Shown here in pieces: positions 54,150-63,178 of a stretch of DNA of 64,000 bases. Every line of letters begins with the position of its first letter. Position 1 is the stretch's first letter. The stretch comes from Streptomyces sp. TLI_171. GTDB lineage: Bacteria; Actinomycetota; Actinomycetes; Streptomycetales; Streptomycetaceae. The notes below the pieces were generated by a model. That model had not been told where the DNA came from. It ran no database searches and saw nothing but the letters and a program-made list of their open reading frames with translations. The stretch is taken from positions 3,906,001-3,970,000 of the forward strand of contig NZ_RAPS01000001.1 of NCBI RefSeq assembly GCF_003610255.1. Reading direction: 5' to 3'. Position numbers and translations under genes: made by a program.

Positions 54150-54926
54150 TCAGCGCCGCCCGCGACCGCCGGCCCGCCGGCCCGCGCCCTCGCCGCCCTT
54201 GCCACCGCGCCCGGCCCGGGCCGCCTTGGCCCGCCGGGTGGCGGCCCGCACCCCGCCGGGGCTCTCCCCCGCCTCCACCCGGACCACCCGGGTCGGTGTC
54301 TCCAGCACGCCCTCGCCGACCCCGATCACCGACCACTTCACCGCGCCCAGCCGGGTCAGCGCCGCCCGCGACTCGGTCAGCTCCTGCTCGGCGGTGTCGC
54401 CCTTCAGCGCCAGCATCTGCCCGTACGGCCGCAGCAACGGCATGCCCCAGCCCGCCAGCCGGTCCAGCGGCGCCACCGCGCGGGCCGTCACCACGTCCAC
54501 CGCCAGCTTGCCGACCGTCTCCTCGGCCCGGCCGCGCAGCACGGTGACGTTGTCCAGGCCGAGCTCGCGGACCACCTCCTCCAGGAAGGTGGTCCGGCGC
54601 AGCAGCGGCTCCAGCAGCGTCACCGAGACGTCCGGCCGGGCCAACGCCACCGGGATGCCGGGCAGCCCGGCCCCCGAGCCGACGTCGCACAGCGAGACCT
54701 CGGCGGGCAGCAGCTCGGCCAGCACCGCGCAGTTGAGCACGTGCCGGTCCCACAGCCGGGGCACCTCGCGCGGGCCGATCAGCCCGCGCTGCACCCCGGC
54801 GGTCGCCAGCAGCTCGGTGTACCGCACGGCCAGCGGCAGTCGATCGCCGAAGATCCGTCCCGCTGCCTCCGGAGCCTCCGTCGGCCCCTCCAGCGACGCC
54901 TCGGACGCCGTGCCGTCCCTGTCCAT
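54150..54926 (-). CDS. rsmG: 16S rRNA (guanine-527-N7) methyltransferase RsmG
   Basis: The 258-residue protein has the SAM-binding motif [20 protein letters not shown] near residue 75 and the rest of the RsmG/GidB methyltransferase fold ([20 protein letters not shown]). It methylates 16S rRNA; loss gives low-level streptomycin resistance. The Arg/Gly/Ala-rich C-terminal tail (about 40 residues) is long. ATG at 54926 follows GGAGAGG; GTG at 54944 is an alternative. Confidence 0.94.
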   Translation of the reverse strand: MDRDGTASEASLEGPTEAPEAAGRIFGDRLPLAVRYTELLATAGVQRGLIGPREVPRLWDRHVLNCAVLAELLPAEVSLCDVGSGAGLPGIPVALARPDVSVTLLEPLLRRTTFLEEVVRELGLDNVTVLRGRAEETVGKLAVDVVTARAVAPLDRLAGWGMPLLRPYGQMLALKGDTAEQELTESRAALTRLGAVKWSVIGVGEGVLETPTRVVRVEAGESPGGVRAATRRAKAARAGRGGKGGEGAGRRAGGRGRR

Positions 54927-54981
54927 CTCTGCCTCTCCGCTCACCGTCGTGTCCACCCGCCGTACCGGCCCTACAAGCACT

Positions 54982-54995
54982 GTTCCACGTGAAAC
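54982..54995. other. parS: parS site upstream of rsmG
   Basis: GTTCCACGTGAAAC, one asymmetric pair from the perfect palindrome, between jag and rsmG. Confidence 0.88.
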
Positions 54996-55074
54996 ATCCA
55001 TCCGCCGCAAAGGCGACGACCCCGCCCGCGAGAGGCGGGCGGGGTCGGACGCCGGATCGGCGGCACCACCGGCG

Positions 55075-55596
55075 TCAAGCCGGCAGCACGACCACGCAGC
55101 GCTGGGGCTCCTCGCCCTCCGACTCGCTGCGCAGCCCCGCTGCGGCCACCGCGTCGTGCACCACCTTGCGCTCGAACGGGGTCATCGGCCGCAGCTTGAC
55201 CTGCTCGCCGGAGCTCTTGACCTGCTCGGCCGCCTCCGCGCCCAGTTCCGCCAACTCGGCCCGCTTGCGCGCCCGGAAGCCCGCAACGTCCAGCATCAGG
55301 CGGCTGCGCTCCCCGGTCTCCCGGTGGACGGCCAGCCGGGTCAGCTCCTGGAGCGCCTCCAGCACCTCGCCGTCCTGCCCCACCAGCCGCTGCAGCGTCC
55401 GGTCGTCGCCCTCGCTGACGATGGAGACCAGCGCCCGGTCCCCCTCGACGTCCATGTCGATGTCGCCGTCCAGGTCGGCGATGTCCAGCAGACCCTCCAG
55501 GTAGTCGGCGGCGATGTCACCCTCGTGCTCCAGACGCGAGAGGACGCTCTCACCGGCCGGCGCGGTGTCGACGGCGGAGGTGGTGCCATCGGTCAC
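55075..55596 (-). CDS. jag: Jag/KhpB-type RNA-binding protein (KH-R3H)
   Basis: A 173-residue protein with a KH-like domain ([50 protein letters not shown]) and a C-terminal R3H domain ([16 protein letters not shown]). KhpB proteins bind RNA and influence cell elongation and division. It lacks the long N-terminal Jag-N domain, as in other actinobacteria. The GTG start at 55596 has AAGGAG upstream. It lies between yidC and rsmG. Confidence 0.93.
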   Translation of the reverse strand: MTDGTTSAVDTAPAGESVLSRLEHEGDIAADYLEGLLDIADLDGDIDMDVEGDRALVSIVSEGDDRTLQRLVGQDGEVLEALQELTRLAVHRETGERSRLMLDVAGFRARKRAELAELGAEAAEQVKSSGEQVKLRPMTPFERKVVHDAVAAAGLRSESEGEEPQRCVVVLPA

Positions 55597-55653
55597 AGGT
55601 GGACTCCTTCGGAGTACGGGGCCCTCGGGTGGGGCCGGGAGAGAGGGTCGGGA

Positions 55654-56808
55654 CTACTTCTTCTTCGGCCGCTGACCGGCCTGGCCGCCGCGCCGGGGCT
55701 GCTGGCGCTGGCCCGGCCTGGCCGCCGGCTTCGCCCCGCCCGGCTTCGCACCGGACTGCCCGGCCCCGGCCGGCTCGGCCTCGGCCACGTCCTGGGAGGC
55801 CGCGTCCGGCGCTTCGCCGTGCTCCGTGGCGTGCGCCTGGTGGGTCGCCGTGGCCTGCCGCTGCGCCTTGGACTGCTTGCGCGGCTGCTGCCGGCGCACC
55901 TGCACGCTGTCCTCGACGGCCGCCTGGGCCTCCGCCGCGGCGCTGCCCTTGGAGCCGGTGATGGACGCCAGCAGGCCGACCTTCTTGATCGAACCGTCCG
56001 GGTTGATCCGGCCCTGCTTCTTCAGCCGGGCCTGGCGCTCGTTCCAGGCCTGGCTGCCGGGCGTCGGGTTGTTGCGGATGACGATCAGCTGCTGGCCCAT
56101 CGACCAGACGTTGGTGGTGAGCCAGTAGACCAGCACACCGACCGGGAAGTTGATGCCCATCACGGCGAACATGACCGGGAAGACGTACATCAGCATCTTC
56201 TGCTGCTGCATGAACGGCGTCTTGACCGTCAGGTCCATGTTCTTGGTCATCAGCTGGCGCTGCGTGATGAACTGCGACAGCGACATCAGCACGATCATGA
56301 CCGCGCAGACGATCTGGATGTGGATGCTGTCGGCACCCACGAACTTCGCCGACAGCGGGGCGCCGAAGATGTGCGCCTGCTTGGCGCTCTCCAGCAGCGG
56401 CCGGTCGATCACGCCGATGGTCTTGTCGTTGGCGATCGAGGCCAGCACACCGTAGAGAGCGGTGAAGAACGGCGCCTGCACGAGGATCGGAAGGCACGAG
56501 GAGAACGGGTTGGTGCCCGCCTCCTTGTACAGCTTCATCATCTCTTCGGACTGGCGCTGCTTGTCGTTCTTGTAGCGCTCCTGGATGGCCTTCATCTTCG
56601 GCTGGATCGCCTGCATGGCCCGGGTCGACTTGATCTGCTTCACGAAGAGCGGGATCAGGCAGATCCGGATGACCACCACCATCATCACGATGGACAGGCC
56701 CCACGCCAGGCCGCCGTCCGGATCGAAGACGTGGCTGAACAGCGAGTGGAACTGGACGATGATCCAGGACACCGCTGTGTAGAGGGGACTCAGAAAACCG
56801 AAGGTCAC
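55654..56808 (-). CDS. yidC: Membrane protein insertase YidC
   Basis: The 384-residue YidC has N-terminal transmembrane segments, the conserved positively charged core ([21 protein letters not shown]), the cytoplasmic hairpin ([20 protein letters not shown]), segment [19 protein letters not shown] and a Lys/Gln/Ala-rich cytoplasmic tail. It inserts and folds membrane proteins with or without SecYEG. GTG at 56808 follows AAGGAG and starts 4 bp after the yidD stop. Confidence 0.95.
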   Translation of the reverse strand: MTFGFLSPLYTAVSWIIVQFHSLFSHVFDPDGGLAWGLSIVMMVVVIRICLIPLFVKQIKSTRAMQAIQPKMKAIQERYKNDKQRQSEEMMKLYKEAGTNPFSSCLPILVQAPFFTALYGVLASIANDKTIGVIDRPLLESAKQAHIFGAPLSAKFVGADSIHIQIVCAVMIVLMSLSQFITQRQLMTKNMDLTVKTPFMQQQKMLMYVFPVMFAVMGINFPVGVLVYWLTTNVWSMGQQLIVIRNNPTPGSQAWNERQARLKKQGRINPDGSIKKVGLLASITGSKGSAAAEAQAAVEDSVQVRRQQPRKQSKAQRQATATHQAHATEHGEAPDAASQDVAEAEPAGAGQSGAKPGGAKPAARPGQRQQPRRGGQAGQRPKKK

Positions 56809-56811
56809 CGG

Positions 56812-57126
56812 TCAGACTCCTTGGACATCGGGCTTCGCCACCGGCTCCGGCTCGGCGGTCCCGCTCGTGGGGCTCAGCAGATTGCGCAGCCGGCGGTGCC
56901 ACACCGGGTGCTTTCGCGGCGGCACATGGTCGACCCCGCCGGGAGACCAAGGGTTGCAGCGCAGAATGCGCCAGGCGGTCAGCCCGCTGCCCTTGATCGC
57001 TCCGTGCACATGGATCGCCTCGTACCCGTAGCGGGAGCACGAGGGGTAATAACGGCACACCGGGCCCAGCAGCGGACTGATCGTCCACTGGTAGAGCCTG
57101 ATCAGGCCCATCAGCAGGTACTTCAT
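56812..57126 (-). CDS. yidD: Membrane protein insertion efficiency factor YidD
   Basis: A 104-residue protein with the conserved YidD core ([27 protein letters not shown] and [15 protein letters not shown]). It assists YidC-dependent insertion at the inner membrane. The ATG overlaps the rnpA stop (ATGA), and yidC follows 4 bp later. Confidence 0.96.
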   Translation of the reverse strand: MKYLLMGLIRLYQWTISPLLGPVCRYYPSCSRYGYEAIHVHGAIKGSGLTAWRILRCNPWSPGGVDHVPPRKHPVWHRRLRNLLSPTSGTAEPEPVAKPDVQGV

Positions 57127-57551
57127 CGCCCTGTTCCCGTCGGGGCACTGCCGGTCGGTTCCGACCTGAGCAAGCGGCGCAGTGCCGCGTCCAGGTCGTG
57201 CCCGAGGTCTGGGTACGAGGCCGTCGCCGCGGCGGGCAGCGCCCGTACCACTATCAGGCTACCTGCGGGCAACCGGGACAGGCGCTCGTGGACGAGGTGA
57301 CGCAGCCGACGCTTCACGAGGTTGCGGACCACTGCTGGCCCCACGGCCTTGCTCACGACGAAACCCGCACGCGCCGAAGGAAGCCCCTCGGCGACGTGCG
57401 GGTGGGAGTCGCTGTTCCGGTCGGCACCCGCCTCGGGCGCGCCCTCTCTGTGGAGGTGCACCACCAGCAGGGGCCGACCGGCGCGGCGACCGCGTTTCAC
57501 CGCGGTCGCGAAGTCCTGGCGCCGCCGCAGCCGATTCTCGGTGGGCAGCAC
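57123..57551 (-). CDS. rnpA: Ribonuclease P protein component
   Basis: The 142-residue protein has RnpA features: [20 protein letters not shown] at the start, [26 protein letters not shown] with the RNR motif (KRRLR) near residue 80. It binds RNase P RNA and helps process tRNA 5' ends. GTG at 57551 was preferred; an upstream in-frame extension is Pro/Arg-rich and unlikely. It overlaps yidD by four bases and follows rpmH. Confidence 0.94.
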   Translation of the reverse strand: MLPTENRLRRRQDFATAVKRGRRAGRPLLVVHLHREGAPEAGADRNSDSHPHVAEGLPSARAGFVVSKAVGPAVVRNLVKRRLRHLVHERLSRLPAGSLIVVRALPAAATASYPDLGHDLDAALRRLLRSEPTGSAPTGTGR

Positions 57552-57570
57552 TGCAGACCCTTGGCGCGGA

Positions 57571-57708
57571 TCAGGCGGACAGGGCGCTGCGGCCCTTGGC
57601 GCGACGCGACGCCAGGATGGCGCGGCCGGCACGGGTACGCATGCGCAGCCGGAAGCCGTGGGTCTTGGCGCGACGACGGTTGTTCGGCTGGAAGGTGCGC
57701 TTGCTCAC
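57571..57708 (-). CDS. rpmH: 50S ribosomal protein L34
   Basis: A 45-residue L34 ([20 protein letters not shown], ending [20 protein letters not shown]) with a GTG start preceded by GGAG. First gene of the rpmH-rnpA-yidD-yidC-jag-rsmG operon, divergent from dnaA. Confidence 0.97.
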   Translation of the reverse strand: MSKRTFQPNNRRRAKTHGFRLRMRTRAGRAILASRRAKGRSALSA

Positions 57709-57966
57709 TCGGGGGCTCCTGGGGTGAATCGTAGGATGACGTGCAGTCGCTTGGCCGTCACCGTGCGTCCGCGCGATCTCCCCTTGCACTGGGAAATCCG
57801 GTACCCGGTCCCAGATCTGCTGGGACGGGACCACCACGGCGCCCGTGCTGCGCGCGTCATGGAAGCGGGCGGACCCGCGGACATGCGGCAGCGGCCATCG
57901 ACAACTCGACCTGGTTACGGTACGCGGGACGGGGTCGGAGGGTCAAACCAGGTGGCCGCCGGGCCG

Positions 57967-57987
57967 TTGCCCACAGCCTGTGGACAA
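57967..57987. promoter_or_regulatory. DnaA boxes in the dnaA-rpmH control region
   Basis: TTGCCCACA (57967-57975, one mismatch to TTGTCCACA) and the perfect inverted box TGTGGACAA (57979-57987) lie 3 bp apart in the 426-bp gap between rpmH and dnaA. Such boxes permit DnaA autoregulation. The rest of this gap should hold the dnaA and rpmH promoters; I cannot assign their -35/-10 elements. Confidence 0.75.
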
Positions 57988-58134
57988 CGACTTGAATCAG
58001 CTCTGCGCGCTGACTACCGTTGCAGGACTTGTCTCTTTTGTTCTGTGCTCGTGGTCGCACCGTGACGCGCCACCTCAACCGCCCTCCTGACCTTGCCTGA
58101 CTCCCCCGCTCGGGGAACGAGAAAGCGTGTACCA

Positions 58135-59970
58135 GTGGCTGATGTCAACAGCGATCTCGTCCTGATGTGGTCGAGGGTCGTCGAGCGACTGGTCAACGAC
58201 AGCGACGTCGTGGAGAAGGACAAGAACTGGGTGCGGCGCACCCAGCCGATGTGGATGATGCACGACACCGCCCTGCTGGCGGCGCCGAACGAGTTCGCCA
58301 AGCAGGTGCTGGAGGGCCGGCTGCTGCCGCAGCTGACCGAGGCCATCTCGCAGGAGTTCGGCCGCCAGGTGCGGATCGCCGTGATGGTGGACGCCAACGC
58401 CGCCGCCTCGGCCGAGGTCGAGCCGGAGCCGGAACCCGAGGCGGACCCGGAGCCGGAGTCCGTGGAGTGGCCGCACCCGCACGACCAGGGCTACCAGGGC
58501 GGTCCGGGCTACCCGCAGCAGCAGCAGCCCCCGCCCGGCAGCTGGCCGGGCCGCTCCGGCGAGGACTACCAGCGCCAGCCGTACCAGCAGGACTACCCGC
58601 CGGCCGAGCCCTACGGGGTGGGCGCGCAGGATCCGTACGGTGACAGGAGCGGTGCGGGCGGCGGCAGTTGGGAGCCGACCGCGATGCCCGAGCGGCGGCC
58701 GGACCCGGCCCCCCGGCGGTCCAGCCGGCCGACCGCGGACTCCGCGCAGGGCGACCTGTTCGGCGGGGCGCTCGGCTCCCCCGACGAGGACCGCCCGCGC
58801 CCGGGAGCCGCCCGCCGGGCCGCTCCCCGACCCCCGGCCGCCGCGCAGCCGCCGGCCCGGCTGGAGCGCACCCCCGCGCCCGGGGTCCCGGCCCCGCCCG
58901 GCGCTCCCCCGGCGGGCGGCTCCCGCAAGGACGAGCCGAACGCCCGGCTGAACCCCAAGTACCTGTTCGACACCTTCGTCATCGGCGCCAGCAACCGCTT
59001 CGCGCACGCGGCGGCGGTGGCGGTCGCCGAGGCCCCGGCCAAGGCGTACAACCCGCTCTTCGTCTACGGGGAGTCCGGGCTCGGCAAGACCCACCTGCTG
59101 CACGCCATCGGGCACTACTCGCGCAGCCTGTTCCCGGGCACCCGGGTGCGCTACGTGAGCTCGGAGGAGTTCACCAACGAGTTCATCAACTCGATCCGGG
59201 ACGGCAAGGCGGACGCGTTCCGCAAGCGCTACCGGGACATCGACATCCTGCTGGTCGACGACATCCAGTTCCTGGCCAGCAAGGAGTCGACGCAGGAGGA
59301 GTTCTTCCACACCTTCAACACCCTGCACAACGCCAACAAGCAGATCGTGCTCTCCTCGGACCGGCCGCCCAAGCAGCTGATCACGCTGGAGGACCGGCTC
59401 CGCAACCGCTTCGAGTGGGGGCTGATCACCGACGTCACCCCGCCGGAGCTGGAGACCCGGATCGCGATCCTGCGGAAGAAGGCGATCCAGGAGCAACTCA
59501 ACGCCCCGCCGGACGTGTTGGAGTTCATCGCGTCCCGGATCACCCGCAACATCCGGGAGTTGGAGGGCGCGCTGATCCGGGTCACGGCGTTCGCCAACCT
59601 GAACCGGGCGCCGGTGGACCTGGAGCTGGCCGGCATCGTCCTCAAGGACCTGATCCCCGGCGGGGACGAGGACGCCGGGCCGGAGATCACCGCGCAGGTG
59701 ATCATGCAGCAGACCGCTGCCTACTTCGGGCTGGGCGTGGAGGATCTGTGCGGGTCCTCGCGCAGCCGGGTGCTGGTGACGGCCCGGCAGATCGCGATGT
59801 ACCTGTGCCGGGAGCTGACCGACCTGTCGCTGCCGAAGATCGGCGCGCAGTTCGGCGGCCGGGATCACACCACGGTGATGCACGCGGACCGCAAGATCCG
59901 CTCGTTGATGGCCGAGCGGCGGTCCATCTACAACCAGGTCACCGAGCTGACCAACCGGATCAAGAGCTAG
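58135..59970 (+). CDS. dnaA: Chromosomal replication initiator protein DnaA
   Basis: The 611-residue DnaA has domain I ([19 protein letters not shown]), a long Glu/Pro/Gly-rich domain II (about 100-270), the AAA+ domain III with Walker [16 protein letters not shown] near 311 and Walker [14 protein letters not shown] near 374, and the box-binding domain IV with [15 protein letters not shown] near 577. It unwinds oriC by binding DnaA boxes. The GTG at 58135 matches family N-termini; weak GAGAAAG upstream. Confidence 0.97.
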   Translation: MADVNSDLVLMWSRVVERLVNDSDVVEKDKNWVRRTQPMWMMHDTALLAAPNEFAKQVLEGRLLPQLTEAISQEFGRQVRIAVMVDANAAASAEVEPEPEPEADPEPESVEWPHPHDQGYQGGPGYPQQQQPPPGSWPGRSGEDYQRQPYQQDYPPAEPYGVGAQDPYGDRSGAGGGSWEPTAMPERRPDPAPRRSSRPTADSAQGDLFGGALGSPDEDRPRPGAARRAAPRPPAAAQPPARLERTPAPGVPAPPGAPPAGGSRKDEPNARLNPKYLFDTFVIGASNRFAHAAAVAVAEAPAKAYNPLFVYGESGLGKTHLLHAIGHYSRSLFPGTRVRYVSSEEFTNEFINSIRDGKADAFRKRYRDIDILLVDDIQFLASKESTQEEFFHTFNTLHNANKQIVLSSDRPPKQLITLEDRLRNRFEWGLITDVTPPELETRIAILRKKAIQEQLNAPPDVLEFIASRITRNIRELEGALIRVTAFANLNRAPVDLELAGIVLKDLIPGGDEDAGPEITAQVIMQQTAAYFGLGVEDLCGSSRSRVLVTARQIAMYLCRELTDLSLPKIGAQFGGRDHTTVMHADRKIRSLMAERRSIYNQVTELTNRIKS

Positions 59971-59993
59971 CCGCAGCAAGGCGGTTGACGCTG

Positions 59994-60032
59994 CGGAGGG
60001 GAGTCGGGCCGAGCGGGCCCGGCTCCCCTCCG
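59994..60032 (+). terminator. Terminator after dnaA
   Basis: A stem of about 16 Watson-Crick pairs plus one G-T pair (59994-60010 with 60016-60032) with a 5-nt loop begins 24 bp after the dnaA stop. Confidence 0.75.
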
Positions 60033-60225
60033 GCGTTCCGGGGCCCGCCGGGCGGCGGTGCGGCCGTCCGGGCACCGCGGTGCGGCGGCCGGGCGGATCG
60101 GGGTGGGGAACAGGTGTGGCGGGGCGGTCGGCGGGGCAGGAACCGTTCGACCGGCACCCGCGGCGAACCGGCCGCCCGAACGAACGCTTGTGCAGCAATT
60201 CGAACGGTTCGGGTGCGTACCGGAG

Positions 60226-60798
60226 TTGTCCACAGGAACGGGTGGGTTTTCCCCGTCCACAGGCATCCGAAGCCGAAGTTATCCAGAGGTTCCTCCACAG
60301 GGTGATCCCCGCTACGCTCTTCGGCGCAGGTCAACCCCCTGTGGACTTGTGCACAACGGTTATCCACAGCCTGTGGAGAACTGAGGGCCCGTCAGCCGGT
60401 CCACAGAGTTGTCCACCGGCCGTCCACAGGAAAAGGGGAGTTATCCCCAGGTTGTCCACAGGCCTGTCCACAGTTCGGCAACATCAACTCCCTTGTCAGG
60501 CTTGGGTGTGAAAGGCGTCACGTGATGTTGATCGACGACTGGGGATAACCCCGACGATTTCTGTGGATGAACCTGGGGATAACCTGTGGATACTCAGCGT
60601 GCCCTGTGGATTACGCTCCGTTGTCCACAGTCGGCCTAGGTTTTCCACAGTCGCCGTCCACAGGTCCTGTGGACAAAATATGGCCGCTGACCTGCGAAAA
60701 CGGGGTTATCCACGGTATCCACAGGCCCTACTACTACTGCTACACCTAGAGACCTCGTGACTTGATCAACAGTGGGGGTGGGCCGAATCTGTGGACAA
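60226..60798. other. oriC: Chromosomal replication origin oriC
   Basis: In this 1-kb gap between dnaA and dnaN, about 20 DnaA boxes cluster within 573 bp in both orientations. Perfect TTRTCCACA matches are at 60226, 60360, 60452 and 60621 (forward) and 60668 and 60790 (inverted). TTYTCCACA variants are at 60641 and 60372 (inverted), and many sites with one mismatch are at 60279, 60347, 60409, 60441, 60464, 60540, 60562, 60574, 60585, 60605, 60706 and 60715. This fits the streptomycete origin, which has about 19 boxes. Confidence 0.96.
60706..60742 (+). other. Candidate DnaA-trio/unwinding element at the end of oriC
   Basis: Two tandem DnaA-box variants (TTATCCACG 60706-60714, GTATCCACA 60715-60723), a short GGCC-type spacer and five trinucleotides CTA CTA CTA CTG CTA (60728-60742) match the order box, GC cluster, DnaA-trio known from basal unwinding systems. 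The function is inferred by analogy. Confidence 0.6.
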
Positions 60799-60990
60799 CC
60801 GGGCCCCGACATCTGTTCGGTCCGGTTGCGCCCATCTGCCCCGACTGTCGGCCGAGTAGGACAGACTGTCCTTCGGCAACCGGAGGGCAGGCGGAGTGGT
60901 CCGCCCGGTCCGGTGGCCGGAAGACGATCAACAGCGCCGGGCGGCGGTACGGCCGCCGGTGCGGCAACAGCAGCCAGGAGGCGGTTACCG

Positions 60991-62121
60991 GTGAAGTTCC
61001 GGGTGGAGCGTGATGTCCTCGCGGAGGCGGTGGCCTGGGCTGCCCGCAGCCTCCCCGCGCGGCCGCCGGTGCCGGTGCTGGCCGGCCTGCTGCTGACGGC
61101 GCAGGAGGGCACCCTGGCGCTCTCCGGGTTCGACTACGAGGTCTCGGCCCGGGTCGAGCTGGAGGCGGACGTCGAGGAGGCCGGCACCGTGCTGGTCTCC
61201 GGCCGGCTGCTGAACGACATCTCGCGCAACCTGCCGAACCGTCCGGTGGAGATCTCCACCGACGGCATGCGGGTCAGCGTGGTCTGCGGCAGCTCGCGCT
61301 TCACGCTGCCGACCCTGCCGGTCGACGAGTACCCGGCGCTGCCGCAGATGCCGACCGCCACCGGCACCGTCCCGGGCGACGTGTTCGCCTCGGCGGTCAG
61401 CCAGGCCGCGGTCGCCGCCGGCCGGGACGACACCCTGCCGGTGCTCACCGGCGTCCGGGTCGAGATCAACGGCAGCGGGATCACCCTGGCCGCCACCGAC
61501 CGGTACCGGTTCGCCGTCCGCGAGCTGCTCTGGAAGCCCGAGCAGGACGACATCAACGCCGTCGCGCTGGTGCCCGCCAAGACCCTCCAGGACATCGCGA
61601 AGTCCCTGGGCAGCGGCGACCACGTCTCGATCGCGCTCTCCACCGGCGGGGCCGGCGAGGGCCTGATCGGCTTCGAGGGGGCCGGCCGGCGGACCACCAC
61701 CCGCCTGCTGGAGGGCGAGTTCCCGAAGTTCCGGTCGATCTTCCCGACCGAGTTCTCGGCGGTCGCCGCGGTGCAGACCCAGCCCTTCCTGGAGGCGCTC
61801 AAGCGCGTCTCGCTGGTGGCCGAGCGCAACACCCCCGTCCGCCTCAACTTCGAGCAGGGCGTGCTCACCCTGGAGGCCGGCTCGGGCGACGACGCGCAGG
61901 CCTCCGAGCGGGTCGAGGCCGACCTCGAGGGCGACGACATCTCGATCGCCTTCAACCCCGGCTACCTGGAGGAGGGGCTCAAGGCGATCGACGCCGCGTA
62001 CGCGCAGCTGAGCTTCACCACGCCGACCAAGCCGGCCCTGCTCACCGGCAAGCCCGCGGTGGACGCGGAGCCGGACGGCGCCTACCAGTACCTGATCATG
62101 CCGGTGCGACTCTCCGGCTGA
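60991..62121 (+). CDS. dnaN: DNA polymerase III beta sliding clamp
   Basis: The 376-residue clamp shows three similar domains, beginning MKFRVERDVLAEAVAWAARSLP with a GTG start, and DKR-like YRFAVRELLW. It ends with the conserved YQYLIMPVRLSG. It tethers the replicative polymerase to DNA. AGGAGG lies upstream of the GTG. The gene is downstream of oriC and before gnd, as usual. Confidence 0.97.
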   Translation: MKFRVERDVLAEAVAWAARSLPARPPVPVLAGLLLTAQEGTLALSGFDYEVSARVELEADVEEAGTVLVSGRLLNDISRNLPNRPVEISTDGMRVSVVCGSSRFTLPTLPVDEYPALPQMPTATGTVPGDVFASAVSQAAVAAGRDDTLPVLTGVRVEINGSGITLAATDRYRFAVRELLWKPEQDDINAVALVPAKTLQDIAKSLGSGDHVSIALSTGGAGEGLIGFEGAGRRTTTRLLEGEFPKFRSIFPTEFSAVAAVQTQPFLEALKRVSLVAERNTPVRLNFEQGVLTLEAGSGDDAQASERVEADLEGDDISIAFNPGYLEEGLKAIDAAYAQLSFTTPTKPALLTGKPAVDAEPDGAYQYLIMPVRLSG

Positions 62122-62137
62122 CGCGACGTCAATCACC

Positions 62138-62170
62138 AGGGGCGCGAGGGGCGAAAGCCTCCGCGCCCCT
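62138..62170 (+). terminator. Hairpin after dnaN
   Basis: A 9-bp perfect stem (62138-62146 with 62162-62170, AGGGGCGCG arms) plus three more pairs across a bulge lies 17 bp after the dnaN stop. Confidence 0.65.
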
Positions 62171-62266
62171 GTGGCTGCCCGGCGAGCCCTCGTCGTCGGC
62201 GTAGGCTCAGGGATTGTGCGGCAACGGCGCCGTCATCAGGCACGACACCACAGTGAAGGACTTGTC

Positions 62267-63142
62267 ATGGAGCTCGGCCTCATCGGTCTCGGCAAGATGG
62301 GCGGCAACATGCGCGAGCGCATCCGCCGCGCCGGCCACACCGTCATCGGCTACGACCGCAACCCGGACCTCGCCGACGTCGACAGCATCGAGCAGCTGGT
62401 CACCAAGCTGGAGGCCCCCCGCGTGGTGTGGGTGATGGTCCCGGCAGGCGGCCCGACCCAGGAGACCGTCGAGCACCTGGCCGAGCTGCTCGCCCCCGGC
62501 GACGTGGTGGTGGACGGCGGCAACTCCCGTTGGACCGATGACATCAAGCACGCCGAGCTGCTCGCCGCCAAGGGCATCGGCTTCGTCGACTGCGGCGTCT
62601 CCGGCGGCGTCTGGGGCCTGGAGAACGGCTACGCGCTGATGTACGGCGGCGAGGCCGCCCACGTGGCGAAGGTCCAGCCGATCTTCGACGCGCTGAAGCC
62701 CGAGGGCGACTTCGGCTCGGTGCACGCCGGCAAGGTCGGCGCCGGCCACTTCGCCAAGATGGTCCACAACGGCATCGAGTACGCGATGATGCAGGCCTTC
62801 GCCGAGGGCTGGGAGCTGCTGGAGGCCGCCCCCGAGGTCACCGACGTGCGCGAGGTGTTCCGCAGCTGGCAGGAGGGCACGGTGATCCGCTCCTGGCTGC
62901 TCGACCTGGCCGTCCGGGCGCTGGACGACGACGAGCACCTGGCCAAGCTCAAGGGCTGGGCCGCCGACTCCGGCGAGGGCCGCTGGACGGTCGAGGCCGC
63001 CATCGACCACGCGGTGCCGCTGCCGGCGATCACCGCCTCGCTGTTCGCCCGGTTCGCCTCGCGCCAGGACGACTCCCCGCAGATGAAGATGATCGCCGCG
63101 CTGCGCAACCAGTTCGGCGGCCACGCGGTCGAGTCCAAGTAA
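62267..63142 (+). CDS. gnd: 6-phosphogluconate dehydrogenase, decarboxylating (short type)
   Basis: A 291-residue enzyme of the short, bacterial GndA-like class. It has the Rossmann start MELGLIGLGKMGGNMRERI, the substrate motif DGGNSRWTDD near residue 85, CGVSGGVWGLENGY near 108 and KMVHNGIEYAMMQAFAEGWEL near 162. It oxidises 6-phosphogluconate to ribulose-5-phosphate with NAD(P). ATG at 62267 follows GAAGGA. gnd between dnaN and recF is a streptomycete hallmark. Confidence 0.95.
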   Translation: MELGLIGLGKMGGNMRERIRRAGHTVIGYDRNPDLADVDSIEQLVTKLEAPRVVWVMVPAGGPTQETVEHLAELLAPGDVVVDGGNSRWTDDIKHAELLAAKGIGFVDCGVSGGVWGLENGYALMYGGEAAHVAKVQPIFDALKPEGDFGSVHAGKVGAGHFAKMVHNGIEYAMMQAFAEGWELLEAAPEVTDVREVFRSWQEGTVIRSWLLDLAVRALDDDEHLAKLKGWAADSGEGRWTVEAAIDHAVPLPAITASLFARFASRQDDSPQMKMIAALRNQFGGHAVESK

Positions 63143-63178
63143 GTCCCACCAGCGAGAAGGCGAGCGCAGTCCACAGCC

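Noticed and set aside
53923-57300. A 1125-codon open frame on the + strand antisense to rsmG, jag, yidC and yidD
   Set aside because: It is antisense to five recognised genes, His/Leu/Arg-rich and has no recognisable domain.
60515-60530. TCACGTGA in oriC as a parS site
   Set aside because: Only the central eight bases match; the flanking GTT/AAC arms are missing.
60563-60760. Short open frames inside oriC
   Set aside because: They cross the DnaA-box array, have no ribosome-binding site and encode low-information sequence.
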